Part shown: in pieces, positions 35,479 to 46,800 of the stretch | Numbering within the stretch: the first letter of the stretch is position 1 | Layout of the letters: each line of letters starts with the position of its first letter | Source of the DNA: Amyloporia xantha | Taxonomy: Eukaryota; Basidiomycota; Agaricomycetes; Polyporales; Adustoporiaceae | Reading direction: 5' to 3' | DNA: 64,000 nucleotides | Assembly: GCA_036971615.1 (NCBI GenBank) | Contig: JAYKKR010000004.1 | Coordinates: 682,001-746,000, forward strand | Program-made: the position numbers and the translations under genes | The notes under the pieces: generated by a model | The model's database searches: none | What the model was told of the DNA's origin: nothing | What the model saw: only the letters and a program-made list of their open reading frames with translations

Positions 35479-35730
35479 TGTCGGGATGGAGCAGGCCAGA
35501 ACCTAGATCTAGTACAAGCTGCATCCTCTTATATAGCAGAGGAGACGAAAGCGCAGTCTATGTGTAGTCTCGCGTAAATCATGGCATTGTCTGGGCGCGA
35601 AATGTCGCCGACAGCGATAATGATCCCCTCTCATTGACAGACACTGCATTGACCGCAAGTGCTGCTCAAGGTTAGATCAATGTTGGAACAGCTCGGGCAA
35701 GGAGCTTACATAAGGCGACGGAGTCGGGTA
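35479..35730. other. Promoter-side flank of gene A
   Basis: Upstream sequence of membrane-protein gene A up to the LINE target site, including a possible TATATAAG on the minus strand (about 35530-35537). No further gene. Confidence 0.4.
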
Positions 35731-35745
35731 TCACTCACAGTGCTC
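35731..35745. repeat. 15-bp target-site duplication, 3' side of the LINE
   Basis: TCACTCACAGTGCTC directly abuts the poly(T) and is repeated exactly at 43300-43314. Confidence 0.95.
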
Positions 35746-35766
35746 TTTTTTTTTTTTTTTTTTTTT
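35746..35766 (-). other. LINE poly(A) tract (T21 on plus strand)
   Basis: Uninterrupted run of 21 T immediately after the target duplication, the hallmark 3' end of a target-primed insertion. Its purity argues for a recent event. Confidence 0.95.
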
Positions 35767-36103
35767 ATTTAAATTCTACGAATTTATACTCCATACTACT
35801 AAGTACATGTAGAGTGCCGGGTATAAATGAATTATGGGCTCCACGCCCTACTGCGGTCGCTTTCCAGAGCGGTCTGCAACCTGGGGCGGCGAAGCCGCCC
35901 TACCTTAACACCATACCATAACCGTCCCCGTAGGGCCGGTCCCCGGAGCGCACTCAGGGGGAACCCCGGTTAGAGGCTCCCACGCACGCCCACGACCAAA
36001 GGCACTTCCACCTAAGGCTAGTAAAGGATGGGCGCCCGGTAAGGCATCTCGCCGCTAGGTGCCCTCACCTTTGCCCCTACAGTTTTCAGGGCGAAGAAGC
36101 AGG

Positions 36104-39100
36104 CTATTCATAATCTAACGATTGACCGCTAGGTGCAGGTGAAGGGGGATCCGGTGCTATTATTTGCTCTCGGATCCCCCTCCACTCTTTCTGAATGTCT
36201 TCCGACGCCTTGAGCACGTCGTACCATTCGGTAAATTCCTTGAACTTAGCGCTAAGCGCTTCAGTTGCATCTGGGTCTAAGTGGCGTTCATCATGAAATT
36301 TCTTCCAAGCCGCCACTCGTCCTTTAGTGTGGGCATGGAGTGTAGCATTCGCAATCGAATGGTAATCTCCCTCCTCACGATCCTCGTGAGCCATAGATAG
36401 AATCTCAGCCCATTTGAATGTTGCCACCCAGCTGTTTAGCCGAAGGAACTCTAAAACGTCATCTTCCGTCCAGTGGCGCTGTAAGCGCCGCCTTCTATCT
36501 TGATGACTTTCCTCTTGAGACGCAGGGGGTACCCACGCTCCCTTGGTGCGTATCCAAAATGGACACTCAAACAGAATATGCTCCCGTGTTTCCGGGCCAT
36601 CACTGAGACCACAAAGGCATTCAATGGGACCCTCTATGTTGAATCTCTCTCGGTATGCACCGCTAGGGAAATGATTTGTAAGGACCCGCGCCACTCGCGC
36701 TGTTTCCTTATTCGATGTTCCCCCTCGCTTTAGCAACCACGTGCGTTTGGCCGTGGCTGCATGCAGGGGTGTTTCCGTAACCCATAATTGGTTACCTCGA
36801 TATTTAGTGTTCTCCAAATCATTGGCTAACACGTTCCATTTGGCCATCATGCGGGATTTAATCCGCTGAAGTGCCATGGAGTATGAAACAAATTCAGGTT
36901 GTTCCGATTCTAATGCCTCCTTCGCTAGTTTATCTACCAGCTCATTTGGCTCAATTCCCTTGTGTGAAGGTATCCACATGAAGGTTACAGTGCGATCCGG
37001 TCTATCCTGCAGGAATGCCCGGATCGATTGGCAACCCGATATGGCTGCCATTTGCGATGGCCCCACGTTGGGTCTTATGATTTGCTTCAATGCTGCCTTG
37101 TTATCAGACAGAATTGTAATGTGTATGATGTCATACTCGGCTTCGCGTGTTACCTCACGAAGGCCGCGTGCGAGCGCCATCATTTCAGCATCATAGCTGA
37201 GGGATTTCCCCCCACCAAATTTGCCGCTGTTTACCTGGAATGGCCCGTCCATGACTAGCCATGAGCTTCCAGATCTAGTACCGTCCTGATCCGATTTATA
37301 GGATCCGTCGGTGAATAGTAAGCGTCCGAACATACGCGCCTGTTGTGACCGGAATTCCGGCCACCAGGTTTCGTCCATCCACTTGTTGAACTTGTCCGTG
37401 TCATTCTTGGGTGGAATGCCTTTGGCGTCCAAAAATAACTCAGTCATTTGTGATTGGAATTGATCCAACACTCTGAAGCCGGGTCGCGCTTCCGCATGAA
37501 GTGGCGCAAAATCCTCGGCCGTTTGTCGCCCAATCTCATCTATGTGAGTTAGTGGCGTCACTACTTCCTTCTTCACCTTCCGCGCTCGGAGAGGGAACGG
37601 AGCGATGATGTTGGTTTGATTGACCACCCAACCATCGGGCAATATGGCCCGCATCGGGTGTCCCTCGTGGATGCGGCGGGCCCGAAGGGCCGCCTTCTCC
37701 ATGTATCTGTCCACCTGGAAGCGGACCGGGACGAGCCCAGCCAGCATTTCCATGGCGCCTATTGGTGTAGTTCGAAAGCAACCGGTTATCCACCTAGCTG
37801 CTCGCGACTGCGCTGTTTGTAACTCCTTTTGGATCCACTTAATGTGCTTCCACTTTGGATTCCACCAAAGTTGGGCGCCATAGAGCATCAACGGGATGAC
37901 GTGCGCTACATACAAGCGCCGTTTGTTGATTGGATGGAATCCCCGGGACGAATTCCCAAGCATTCTAAGGGCGTTGACAGTGCTCGCCGCTTTGTTGGCA
38001 TAAAATCGCACATGTGCTTTGAATGACAGCTTAGGATCCAAAAAGAATCCCAAATATCTCATGGCCTCCTTTGGAGAAAGGCGTACTAATTGCCCATCAA
38101 TCCGGAGCGCAATGTCCGGACCAAGGGGTTGGTTCTCGTGCCACACTTTCTTCCGGTATTGCCAGAAGTGCATAAGCTCTAATTTGTCAGCTTCGACCCC
38201 ACAACCTATTCGATTGAGGTCTTCCACTAACGGGTGGAACATTCCGGCCAATTGGCCATTGTTGTGATCAAGCTGCGTTAGATCAGACTCAGGGGTAGCC
38301 TTCTCTGCAGTCATTATCAGTCCATCATCGACGAAGAACTGTACGCAAGTATTTCCTGTCTGCAGTTCATGGATTGGGGCCCACTTGTGCAGGACAGGCG
38401 CTATGTATAATCCCGATAGGACTGGGGAAAGGGATGATCCTTGTCCCACGCCTACTGAGAAGTCTGCGGGGTCCGTGAGGACCCCATTGAATGCGAATCG
38501 GGTTTGGCGCCCTTTCACGTAATTCGCGAAAAACAAACAGGTTTTCTCGTCGAATCCCTGTTTCCGCATGATACCCAATAGCGCATCATGATTGATCGAA
38601 GGGTAAAATTGTGATACATCCAGCAATAAGGCTGAAGGTGTGATGTCCCTGGCCCACGCTTCGCGTATAAAATGGACCAATTGTATTCCCGCATCAGTGG
38701 TGCTATGTTGTATAGTTCCACCGAATTGGCATGGGTGCATGATACCGTACTTTTGGGCATCAAATTGTAAGCGCCGGGACAACACCTTCTCCATGAGTTT
38801 TCCCAGGCAGTTGAGCAAGCATATTGGCCGATAGGCCTTTGCTTTGGAGTAGTCCGGTTTGTTGGGCTTTGCCAATACGACCGTTATGGACCGCTTGAAC
38901 ACGCTGGGAAAGATCCCATGGTCCATGCATGCATTGTAGTACGCAACGAGGAACTTCCTCACTTGCGGCACTACCCGGACAGTTTTGTCCTCGCGATCTG
39001 GGCGCATAGAGACGCCCACTATCCATTTGAGCCACAACCAATTGACGTGGTCTGGTCCCGGCGCTGATGTGTTGCTGGTGTCCCGAAGATTTTCCAGGAT

Positions 39101-40654
39101 TTCTGCTTCACTGATAGGCGCGTATGATCTGATCTCTCGTTGAGGCAGGTCATGCACAAATTGTATGTCCACTGGCCGGGGATTAGCCGGTGTGAACTGT
39201 TCCTGGAACGCATCACGGAGATCCGCGGGCGTCTCTACTGCCGCGCCATCCATGCGCTTGAGCTGGATGGCGACATCTGTTTTCCTCGGCTTCGTCCAGG
39301 CAACGAAGTCCGAGATTAACTGGGGGTGGGATTCATTCATGAACTTCTCAAAATGTTCCCTCTTTGCCTTGCGGCAGGCTGCCCTCAAGGTGCCATGGTA
39401 TAAGCGTACCGTGGCCTTGCAGCCTTGTACCCTCCTAAATTCGTCATGGGTGAATAAATCACCCATCTCAAATCTCGCTGCCCGCATCGCTGCTCCTGCG
39501 GCATCTAATTCGCTCTTTGCCGAACGAAGCTTCGCAGCTTCTTCGGCACACGCGGCATTCCACCACGATTTCGAGCGCTTGGTTGGCCTGCTGACTTTCG
39601 CGTGCTTAGTCCACAAATCCTGTAGGGAGCGCTCAAACAGCTCCCCCGTGCTTTCGACTTCTTCAAGTGTCGAATATCTTCTAGGAAGTTCCGACATTAA
39701 CTTCGTAACTTCCTTCACGAATTCGTTCGCCTCCTCACTCACACGGGGTATGCCCTGTGTGGGGGGTGGTCGAACTTCGATAGGCATTTCCCACCGGATG
39801 ACCGCATGGTCACTCTTGTGGCGATCTGCCATTCCGATTCTCAGATAGTTGTCTCCCAGATAAGCGGGGTCTATCCATACTAGGTCCAGAACTCGCGGAG
39901 CGAGTTCCTGGTTGTTGGACCTCCACGTTGGGGGTCCATCTGTCTCATTTAGGAGAGTAAGCTCCAAATCAGTCTGTGCCAATTCCAGAAGCCTATTTGA
40001 GTCAGCGACGTGTGGGGGTCGTATTGCTGAGTTCGCCGTGCGCCTATCCCATAGGGAGTGGCGGAGATTGAAGTCCCCTGCCATAAACGCAATTGGTGGG
40101 AGTTGGTGAACTCGACTCCCGAGATACTGGATCGCCTCATGGCGATCACTGTCATTGTACACATTGAGTATATTAAACTCTCCTGTGGGTAATCGGAGCG
40201 TCACCAACAGGCAATCCCTGTGTGTAACGCGACTGGCTAGTATTTGCGGACTGGCTTTCGACCAGCGCTTATTTACATAGACTGCCACGCGCGACTCTTT
40301 CGAGGCGCCCAGGCACTTGAATGATCGATGACCAATCGTATTTTCATACGCCTCACCGTCTTTCGACTTGCTGGAGGCGATCTGTTTGACCTTTCCCCAG
40401 TATATTTCTTGGACACAAATGATGTCCGCGGTTTGGTTACGTTCTAAGAGCATGCCAAGATTGTCCGCCGACTTTTGGACATTCGCGCTCACACATCGTA
40501 GGGATAAAAACTCGTCAGGTTGCTCTGATACAGTAGATACATTTGGGACAGGTGTTGAACCTGGAGCCCGTACATGCGAACCGGGTGGCGTAGAAGCGGC
40601 CAGTACATACTGTGCGACTATGTCGCCGTTGTTTCCTCCGTCGAGACTACTCAT
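36104..40654 (-). CDS. LINE ORF2: endonuclease, reverse transcriptase and RNase H, 1,516 aa
   Basis: Domain order: APE-like endonuclease (about residues 50-290, QEIYWG with its Glu near 98, AGDFNLRHSLWD near 190); reverse transcriptase (about 560-850) with active site FFVDDG near 775, a variant of YxDD; RNase H (about 1110-1245) with TDGSY, the Glu of SYDAEMMAL, the Asp of ILSDNKAAL and the WIPSHKGIEPNELVD motif; and a C-terminal C-x-C...H...C zinc motif (CLCGLSDGPETREHILFECP) near 1346. These are the activities needed to nick the target, prime on it and remove template RNA. The start ATG shares ATGA with the ORF1 stop, implying termination-reinitiation. No frameshift or stop was found. Confidence 0.95.
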   Translation of the reverse strand: MSSLDGGNNGDIVAQYVLAASTPPGSHVRAPGSTPVPNVSTVSEQPDEFLSLRCVSANVQKSADNLGMLLERNQTADIICVQEIYWGKVKQIASSKSKDGEAYENTIGHRSFKCLGASKESRVAVYVNKRWSKASPQILASRVTHRDCLLVTLRLPTGEFNILNVYNDSDRHEAIQYLGSRVHQLPPIAFMAGDFNLRHSLWDRRTANSAIRPPHVADSNRLLELAQTDLELTLLNETDGPPTWRSNNQELAPRVLDLVWIDPAYLGDNYLRIGMADRHKSDHAVIRWEMPIEVRPPPTQGIPRVSEEANEFVKEVTKLMSELPRRYSTLEEVESTGELFERSLQDLWTKHAKVSRPTKRSKSWWNAACAEEAAKLRSAKSELDAAGAAMRAARFEMGDLFTHDEFRRVQGCKATVRLYHGTLRAACRKAKREHFEKFMNESHPQLISDFVAWTKPRKTDVAIQLKRMDGAAVETPADLRDAFQEQFTPANPRPVDIQFVHDLPQREIRSYAPISEAEILENLRDTSNTSAPGPDHVNWLWLKWIVGVSMRPDREDKTVRVVPQVRKFLVAYYNACMDHGIFPSVFKRSITVVLAKPNKPDYSKAKAYRPICLLNCLGKLMEKVLSRRLQFDAQKYGIMHPCQFGGTIQHSTTDAGIQLVHFIREAWARDITPSALLLDVSQFYPSINHDALLGIMRKQGFDEKTCLFFANYVKGRQTRFAFNGVLTDPADFSVGVGQGSSLSPVLSGLYIAPVLHKWAPIHELQTGNTCVQFFVDDGLIMTAEKATPESDLTQLDHNNGQLAGMFHPLVEDLNRIGCGVEADKLELMHFWQYRKKVWHENQPLGPDIALRIDGQLVRLSPKEAMRYLGFFLDPKLSFKAHVRFYANKAASTVNALRMLGNSSRGFHPINKRRLYVAHVIPLMLYGAQLWWNPKWKHIKWIQKELQTAQSRAARWITGCFRTTPIGAMEMLAGLVPVRFQVDRYMEKAALRARRIHEGHPMRAILPDGWVVNQTNIIAPFPLRARKVKKEVVTPLTHIDEIGRQTAEDFAPLHAEARPGFRVLDQFQSQMTELFLDAKGIPPKNDTDKFNKWMDETWWPEFRSQQARMFGRLLFTDGSYKSDQDGTRSGSSWLVMDGPFQVNSGKFGGGKSLSYDAEMMALARGLREVTREAEYDIIHITILSDNKAALKQIIRPNVGPSQMAAISGCQSIRAFLQDRPDRTVTFMWIPSHKGIEPNELVDKLAKEALESEQPEFVSYSMALQRIKSRMMAKWNVLANDLENTKYRGNQLWVTETPLHAATAKRTWLLKRGGTSNKETARVARVLTNHFPSGAYRERFNIEGPIECLCGLSDGPETREHILFECPFWIRTKGAWVPPASQEESHQDRRRRLQRHWTEDDVLEFLRLNSWVATFKWAEILSMAHEDREEGDYHSIANATLHAHTKGRVAAWKKFHDERHLDPDATEALSAKFKEFTEWYDVLKASEDIQKEWRGIREQIIAPDPPSPAPSGQSLDYE

Positions 40655-43251
40655 GCAGAATATTCGGCGATACTACTTTCGCGGACGCCCGAAGACTCCG
40701 CCTGTTCCGGTCCGGGGCGGGGCGTCTGCTCCCTCTCGGATTCGTCCGTAACGAACTCGCCCAGCTCACGCTCGCTATTTCCAGCAGCGGCTGCGGCGGC
40801 CTTCTCTGCGCGCTTCCTCTCGGTTATTCCCCGGCGGCGCTCATTGTCTGCGGTCTTTTCCGCTTTTTGGATGCCTGCGATGGCCGGCACCTTCGGCGGG
40901 TGTGCCTTGTGCCACGCTGACTTCTTCTTGTTCCTTACGAACGGGCACTTGGGCGCGTCCGCGGCATGTCCCCTGACCCCGCAGTTCGGGCAGAAGTAAT
41001 GGTCCTCCGGGCAGAAGATTTGGTCGACCTTCTGCGCCGCTCTGGCCCGAGCACAACACGAGCCGTAAAACTCATGCATGTCGGTTTCGTGTGCTTCGCC
41101 GCACTTGACGCAGCACTGGTTGTTGATGCGGCATATGGTGACATGATGTCCCCAGCGCCAGCACCTTACACACTGAGGCGTGGATTCGGCTTCCCACCAC
41201 ACCTCGAGCGCCTTCTTCACGTCGAAGAACTCGACCTTTGAGCCTGCCCACTTCTGAGCCACGTGTCCGGCGCGCGTGTCCTCGATGGCGAAGACCAGCA
41301 CCCCCGTTCCATTCTTGGAAGACGCTAAGTGCGCCCTCGGTGCGTTCTGCCAAGGAGGCATGATTGCGCTCAACTTGGGATTCTTGGTCCGCATTTCTGC
41401 TTCCCACTCGGCAACCGTGAATTTTTCACGATCCTCGAGTTTGGTATGGGGGGGCGCCGGCTTGTGTGCCTTCACCGCCTTGATGCACATGAGCGTGAGC
41501 ACGTGCTGGTGATCGATGTTGACGATCGCCGGCTCGATGCCGTCCGCATGGTAGTCGCCCGACGTGAACATGTAGTTCCGCTTACGTAGGCTTCCTAACT
41601 CCTCCACGGTTGGGCGCGTGGCAAACGTGATGGCAAGGTCCTGGCCCTTTGGGTGCCAGTGCATCTGCGTAACTCGGTTCTGGGTCCCACAGTCCTCCTG
41701 GAACCCCCTGCGTGTCTCCTCCTGGATGCTCTCGAGCGGTGAACGCCCTTCCTCCGGGATGGGAATGTTGAACTTGACAGACAACGTGCGCGACACGTCT
41801 TGTCTGCCCTGCAAGGCGACGTGCCTCACCTGCATGCGCTGGGCGGGGGCCACAGCTGGCTGGGGGGGCGCTACAGGTACGGGGGGCGGGCGCACCGCGC
41901 CAGGGCGCGGACGCGGGTCCTTCGTTGGGGTGGGGCGTCTACCTGCCGGGCGCTGGGCACGGAGGTCGATGAATGGAGTGGCAGGCGGTGGTGCCGCTGC
42001 GGCAGGGTTGAGACCACGTGCTATGCTAAGCGCTGCTGTGATCGGAATACCAGGGGCGAGTGCGCCGATACGGGCCGCTTCGCCGAGGGCGCTCCAGTCC
42101 ATGGACGAGTTGAGCGTGAGATCTATCACCTGCTTTTTGTGGGCAGGCGACTGGGCGCGGGTCGCAGACTCCGAGGGGGCGTCAGCCCGCTTCTTGCCTT
42201 TGTCCTTCTTTGCACCAGCTGGCGGTTCCTCGATTCGAACCTGCTTCGCTGCTGATGACGCCGTGGCCTCCGCGTACGATGGCTTCTTGGCTACTTCATC
42301 GACTCTCCCAGACAAAGTCTTGAGCGTCACATTGATCTGAGCGAGCTGCTGCGATATGTCACCGCTTCCGCTCCCTCCTTCCTGTGGGGCCGACGTCGCC
42401 TTGAGGACTTCGTCGACCTTACGTTTGATGAGCGCTAAAGCTTTGCCCACATTTTCATCGAATACGGCCAACTTGTTGCCTAATCCTCCCAAGTTCTTGA
42501 CCTGCTCATCTCTCTCCTCGAGGAGGACGCGCATAGTCTCTACATTCTCCAGGCCCTCGGACAATACCGAGACCTGGGATCGTTCTTCGAGGCCGGCAAG
42601 CTGGAACATGAGTCCCATGCACACCATACCTGAATTGAAGGCATTACGCCAGTGCCCGTATATCTCAGTCGGGTCTTCCTTGAGTTTTACCTGGACGTAG
42701 CGCTGGAGACGTCCGAAATCTCTCATGATAGCTGCCGACATAGCTCCAAACGATTCCCCCATGGCCGAAATGAGGTCGTCTTCGTCTACGCCACGCATGC
42801 TGAGGTTTCCATAGAAGACCCGGAGGTCACCTGGTAAAGCTGGTTCTTCTGCAGCCTGGGCTGCAGGAGACTGGGGGTGCGTGATAAATATCTTATCGAT
42901 ATTCCCACGCTTATTACTCACCGCTACCGGGGGCGTAGCCTGGTGGGGGTGAACGGTGAGGTCGTCCTCAGCAGCCAGAAAGGTGCTTGGTACAACGTCG
43001 TCTGGGGAATCTTCGTCCATAGGACGTTGACTCGTGGGTTCGAGAGACAGCTCGCGAGAGCGTCTCCCTTCTACTCGTGCGGTTTCTGCAAGCGTTTTAG
43101 GGCGCTGCAAGTACGGTGTGGTGCTGGGGGCGTCGCTGCGCCCCCGCGATATAGCGGAAGCACTTGTCGTCCGGGCTGGGCCCGTTCGACCAACGACTTG
43201 TGGTGTTCCATGGGATGGGGACTGGGATGGAGGCGGAGGATTGGGTGCCAT
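40651..43251 (-). CDS. LINE ORF1: Gag-like RNA-binding protein, 866 aa
   Basis: A Ser/Pro-rich N-terminus is followed by a helical region (about residues 130-330), a Pro/Arg-rich linker (about 420-490) and, at about 690-785, a series of CCHC-type knuckles (CVRCWRWGH with a following C, CVKCGEAHETDMH, CPNCGVRGH). A basic C-terminus follows. Such proteins coat element RNA and form the retrotransposition particle. ATG 43251 is the first Met after the element's 5' end. Confidence 0.9.
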   Translation of the reverse strand: MAPNPPPPSQSPSHGTPQVVGRTGPARTTSASAISRGRSDAPSTTPYLQRPKTLAETARVEGRRSRELSLEPTSQRPMDEDSPDDVVPSTFLAAEDDLTVHPHQATPPVAVSNKRGNIDKIFITHPQSPAAQAAEEPALPGDLRVFYGNLSMRGVDEDDLISAMGESFGAMSAAIMRDFGRLQRYVQVKLKEDPTEIYGHWRNAFNSGMVCMGLMFQLAGLEERSQVSVLSEGLENVETMRVLLEERDEQVKNLGGLGNKLAVFDENVGKALALIKRKVDEVLKATSAPQEGGSGSGDISQQLAQINVTLKTLSGRVDEVAKKPSYAEATASSAAKQVRIEEPPAGAKKDKGKKRADAPSESATRAQSPAHKKQVIDLTLNSSMDWSALGEAARIGALAPGIPITAALSIARGLNPAAAAPPPATPFIDLRAQRPAGRRPTPTKDPRPRPGAVRPPPVPVAPPQPAVAPAQRMQVRHVALQGRQDVSRTLSVKFNIPIPEEGRSPLESIQEETRRGFQEDCGTQNRVTQMHWHPKGQDLAITFATRPTVEELGSLRKRNYMFTSGDYHADGIEPAIVNIDHQHVLTLMCIKAVKAHKPAPPHTKLEDREKFTVAEWEAEMRTKNPKLSAIMPPWQNAPRAHLASSKNGTGVLVFAIEDTRAGHVAQKWAGSKVEFFDVKKALEVWWEAESTPQCVRCWRWGHHVTICRINNQCCVKCGEAHETDMHEFYGSCCARARAAQKVDQIFCPEDHYFCPNCGVRGHAADAPKCPFVRNKKKSAWHKAHPPKVPAIAGIQKAEKTADNERRRGITERKRAEKAAAAAAGNSERELGEFVTDESEREQTPRPGPEQAESSGVRESSIAEYSA

Positions 43252-43299
43252 TTCGGGCGCCTAAGCTAGATGGTGGTGGTACGGGAACAAGATGCGGCG

Positions 43300-43314
43300 T
43301 CACTCACAGTGCTC
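43300..43314. repeat. 15-bp target-site duplication, 5' side of the LINE
   Basis: TCACTCACAGTGCTC, identical to 35731-35745. Only about 80 bp of older sequence lies between this site and the CACTA element. Confidence 0.95.
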
Positions 43315-43393
43315 GGCATCGGGGATGGAGCGGGGAGACCGCGGGCAAAAGGATGTATGCATGTATAGCATATACAGCCAGCTGCAGCTCCCA

Positions 43394-43426
43394 CACTGCA
43401 CGAAATCCAAAATTACCCACACTGGG
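43394..43426 (+). repeat. CACTA element left terminal inverted repeat
   Basis: 33 bp ending in CACACTGGG. Identical to the complement of 49753-49785 except one base. Confidence 0.92.
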
Positions 43427-43810
43427 AATTTGCCCAGAGTCCGCACATTCTGCCTAGATGCCATGTAGATTCCGCGCCAATGTCACATTTCCTGTAGTCT
43501 TACGGTATTACGCTCACTGCGGGCTCATTCTGGGCCCATACTGACCTGAGTGCCTGCTGTACTCGGCCTAGGTAGACCCCCTCCAGTAGTTACTCAATAT
43601 TATTTGCACGATTTTCGGGATATCTGACTTATGCATGCAAAGCCTAAGAGCACGTGACACATAACGCGTCGCGTCGCGTCGCGCGTTGATCGTCGCTGCC
43701 GCATTCATCCCGCTGTCGCCTTGCATTTCGCCGTCGCTCTAAGATTCACTGAGTACTCAGCTTCGTTCTAGCACTCACTCGCGCCTTTTTTCACTCACTA
43801 CTGGATCTAC

Positions 43811-46800
43811 ATGCCACCCAAACGCAAGGACAAAGAGGTACTATATGAACGAGAAATAGCTGGCCCGGTAGCTCAGCAGCTGATTTGTTTTGCTACTGCA
43901 GGTGACCCGGTGGCAAACTGAGGATATATGCACTTGTTCTAGCTGCTCCAAGAGTCCGTTTGGCTATAGACATCAAACTGCTCAGACCCTGGCGCGGCAT
44001 AGGCGGAAGGATGCCCAACGAAAAACTGTGCAAACTGCGGCCCCTCAGACTGCGGCCGTCGTTCAAGCTCCTCAAATTGAAGCAGCGGCTCACGAAGCGC
44101 AGCCAACAAATGACCAACTAGGTGACTCTGTCGGCGCAATTACTCTGGATCAAACTACGCATATAGCGTCAGCTGTTTCTGGCTCGACTAGTGTCCTGCG
44201 CTCACGTTCTATGTCGCCGCCACCAAGCCCCCTGCACAACGAAACACATGCGGATTTTTCTATATCTAATGAGCTGCCTGAACTCTCTACCGTGCTTCCA
44301 CGCAATGACACATCCTCAGTCTCAGAAATCAATGACCAACCTGGTATCTCTCACGGCGGCGCTTCGGTGAGGTCTAATGTTTCTCAGACTATCTCTACTA
44401 TCGGTGGACTTGCTCGCACTGGTGATGACTCATCCGAGGGAGGCTCAGTCTCGCTAGACGACGATGAACGACAACGGCTCCTTGCTGACAGTGACTCCGC
44501 CACTCTGGCCCCTGCGTTTCGCGAGTATCCAGCAGTCCGCCTCGCCTATCTACACGCAGTTCTAGGCAACATCTTTGGATCACTGACTGTGCTTGAGGCT
44601 GAAGAGTATCTTCGTGACACCTACGACATTATCCGAATATGTGGAAAGCTTCCAACATACCCAAAGCCAGCGAAATCCCTCTCGACAGCCAAGAAACGCC
44701 TGGGGCTCGACATCGACAGCTACATCGAGCGCATACCAATCTGTACAGCATGTTTTAAGCCCTACAGTTTAGAAGATATCGAGCAGCTCAATTCACCGTC
44801 ATGTACAGTCTCTCGTTGTAACGGTGTCGTGTATCATATCAAGCATACACTAGACAACAATCTGCGTACTCACGCAGCTACTGAGAAGCGCGTTCCAGCC
44901 AAGATACAGCCATATGCATCGCTCATAACTGCCCTCCGTCGCTTCTGCATGCGCGCAGACTTTGTCGCTAATCTACGGGATTCGTCTGGGGACACCAACC
45001 GAACACGCGTCGCTGACGATGAACTAATGTATGATATTTATGACAGTGAAGCCTGGGGATCCTTCGAAGTAGGCCTCCAACGCATAGTTGACGCAGACGG
45101 CTCTGTTCGCGATGTCGAGATCGCGCCTGGCACAAGGCAGTCGCTGATCCAGTGTGATCTCGGTTTAAGCCTGACATTGAATGTCGATTGGTCAGTATCT
45201 GTCACTTGGAGATAATAGATCTTATTATTATCGTCTCTCGTAGGTTCGGCATTACCGAAAATCGGCCGCATTCATGTGGCGGTGTATACGTCAATTGCAA
45301 TAACCTCCATCGAGGCGTGCGCTTCCTCTCCCACAACATCCATCTTGTCACAACTATACCCGGTCCAAAAGAGCCCAGCCTCGAGCAGCTCAACCACACA
45401 CTGCAGCCCTTGAAGCAGGAGATGGAGTTGCTGTGCTCAGGTGAGTGATGCAGCACCGTTACGGTGAATACTATAGAGACTGATTTGAGCTTAGGTGTTG
45501 TAATGATCATGTATGGACGTAATCTACCCCCTCGCGTCCATGGTGGCTTCGAGCTACATGTAAGCGACATTCAGGCGGCTCGCAAGGTCACGGGCTCTGC
45601 AGCTCATTCGCATAAGCAACATCCGTGCAATGTCTGCTTTATCACGCACGATGATCTCAATAGTCCCGTTGGATATGATATCAAGAGTAAGAGATATATT
45701 GGCTATTGCATCTGAGAGACTAATTGCATACAGATTTCCGCCTGCGCGATGACTGGGCTCAACTGAAAGCGGGGTTCGAGTCCAAACATGCCTCGACTGC
45801 CACAGCACGTAAAGAAATTCTTGATCGGACCGGCTCGCGGCACACTGTTCTGAACGAAATACCCGGATGGATGCCTATCTCGACGTCAGCATTAGACTTC
45901 ATGCACAACTTTTACGGTAAGCACCTGATCTTGACACATCAATTTGTGGCATGAATGAGCTGTGCAAACGAAATACAGGTATGGTCGAAATGGCCTTCAG
46001 TGATGTCTTAATCAAGGGCTGCCTTCTCGATGCGTCCGCGTGGCGGCTCCTGCAACAGAGTGTGAATGCTATCATGTGGCCATCAACAATAGGACGTCTC
46101 CCTACAAATGTGAGCCCCCTGCCTTCCGTAGGCCATGCTGAACCTTGTCTTGGCAGCTCGGTGAAAATCGCACGTTGCAGAAAGCTGATCAACTACGGCG
46201 ATGGGTTAATATCCAGACTACAATACTGTGGATATCTTGGCGTGACGAGAACGACAAGATCATGCGACATGCACCAGCTATATCCGCACAGAACAAGTCT
46301 CCTCCCACATTTCGCCGCAACTTGCGTGAGGTCTACCAGCTGCTTATGTATCTCTCAGTCGCCGAACGCATTCTCGCGAGTAAATCGATATCAATGCAGG
46401 AAGTAGACCGTGGGCAACGGTACCTCCAAATGTATTGTCAGGGTCTCCTTGCTCTCGGAGTTCATCTACTACCGAACAACCACATGGCTATGCATTATAC
46501 CTTATTCTTCAGGCGTTTCGGTCCTGCATATGCTTGGTGGCTCTTCGCGTTTGAACGCTGCAACGGCGAGCAAGAGGAAGTCAACCTGAATGGCCATGCC
46601 GAAGGTATTATGGAACTGACTCTTCTCCGTAATTGGATTGGAAAACATCGTGTATATGAATTGGTGGGTCTTCAGCCCATAATGTGAAACGGGCATTGGT
46701 ACTAACATAGATACAAATAGCTGTCATCAATGCCGGAGAACACAACCGTGGAAGAGCGGAAATTGATCAATCGACTAACAGCAGGCCAAACAGGTTTAAA

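Larger units (their letters stand above)
35746..43299 (-). mobile_element. Full-length LINE retrotransposon, 7,554 bp, apparently intact
   Basis: The element lies on the minus strand between perfect 15-bp duplications. From its 5' end it has a 48-nt leader (43299-43252), ORF1 (866 aa), ORF2 (1,516 aa) overlapping by 4 nt, a 337-nt 3' UTR and a 21-nt poly(A) tract, seen as T at 35746-35766. Both ORFs are uninterrupted, so this is a young and possibly active copy. An APE-type endonuclease, reverse transcriptase and RNase H in one ORF with a zinc-knuckle ORF1 fits the Tad-like group of fungal LINEs (clade by inference). It sits between the two membrane-protein paralogs. Confidence 0.95.

Noticed and set aside
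41618..42340. 240-codon plus-strand ORF (and others at 39165-39848 and 43034-43457)
   Set aside because: Antisense shadows of the intact LINE ORFs; no motif of their own.
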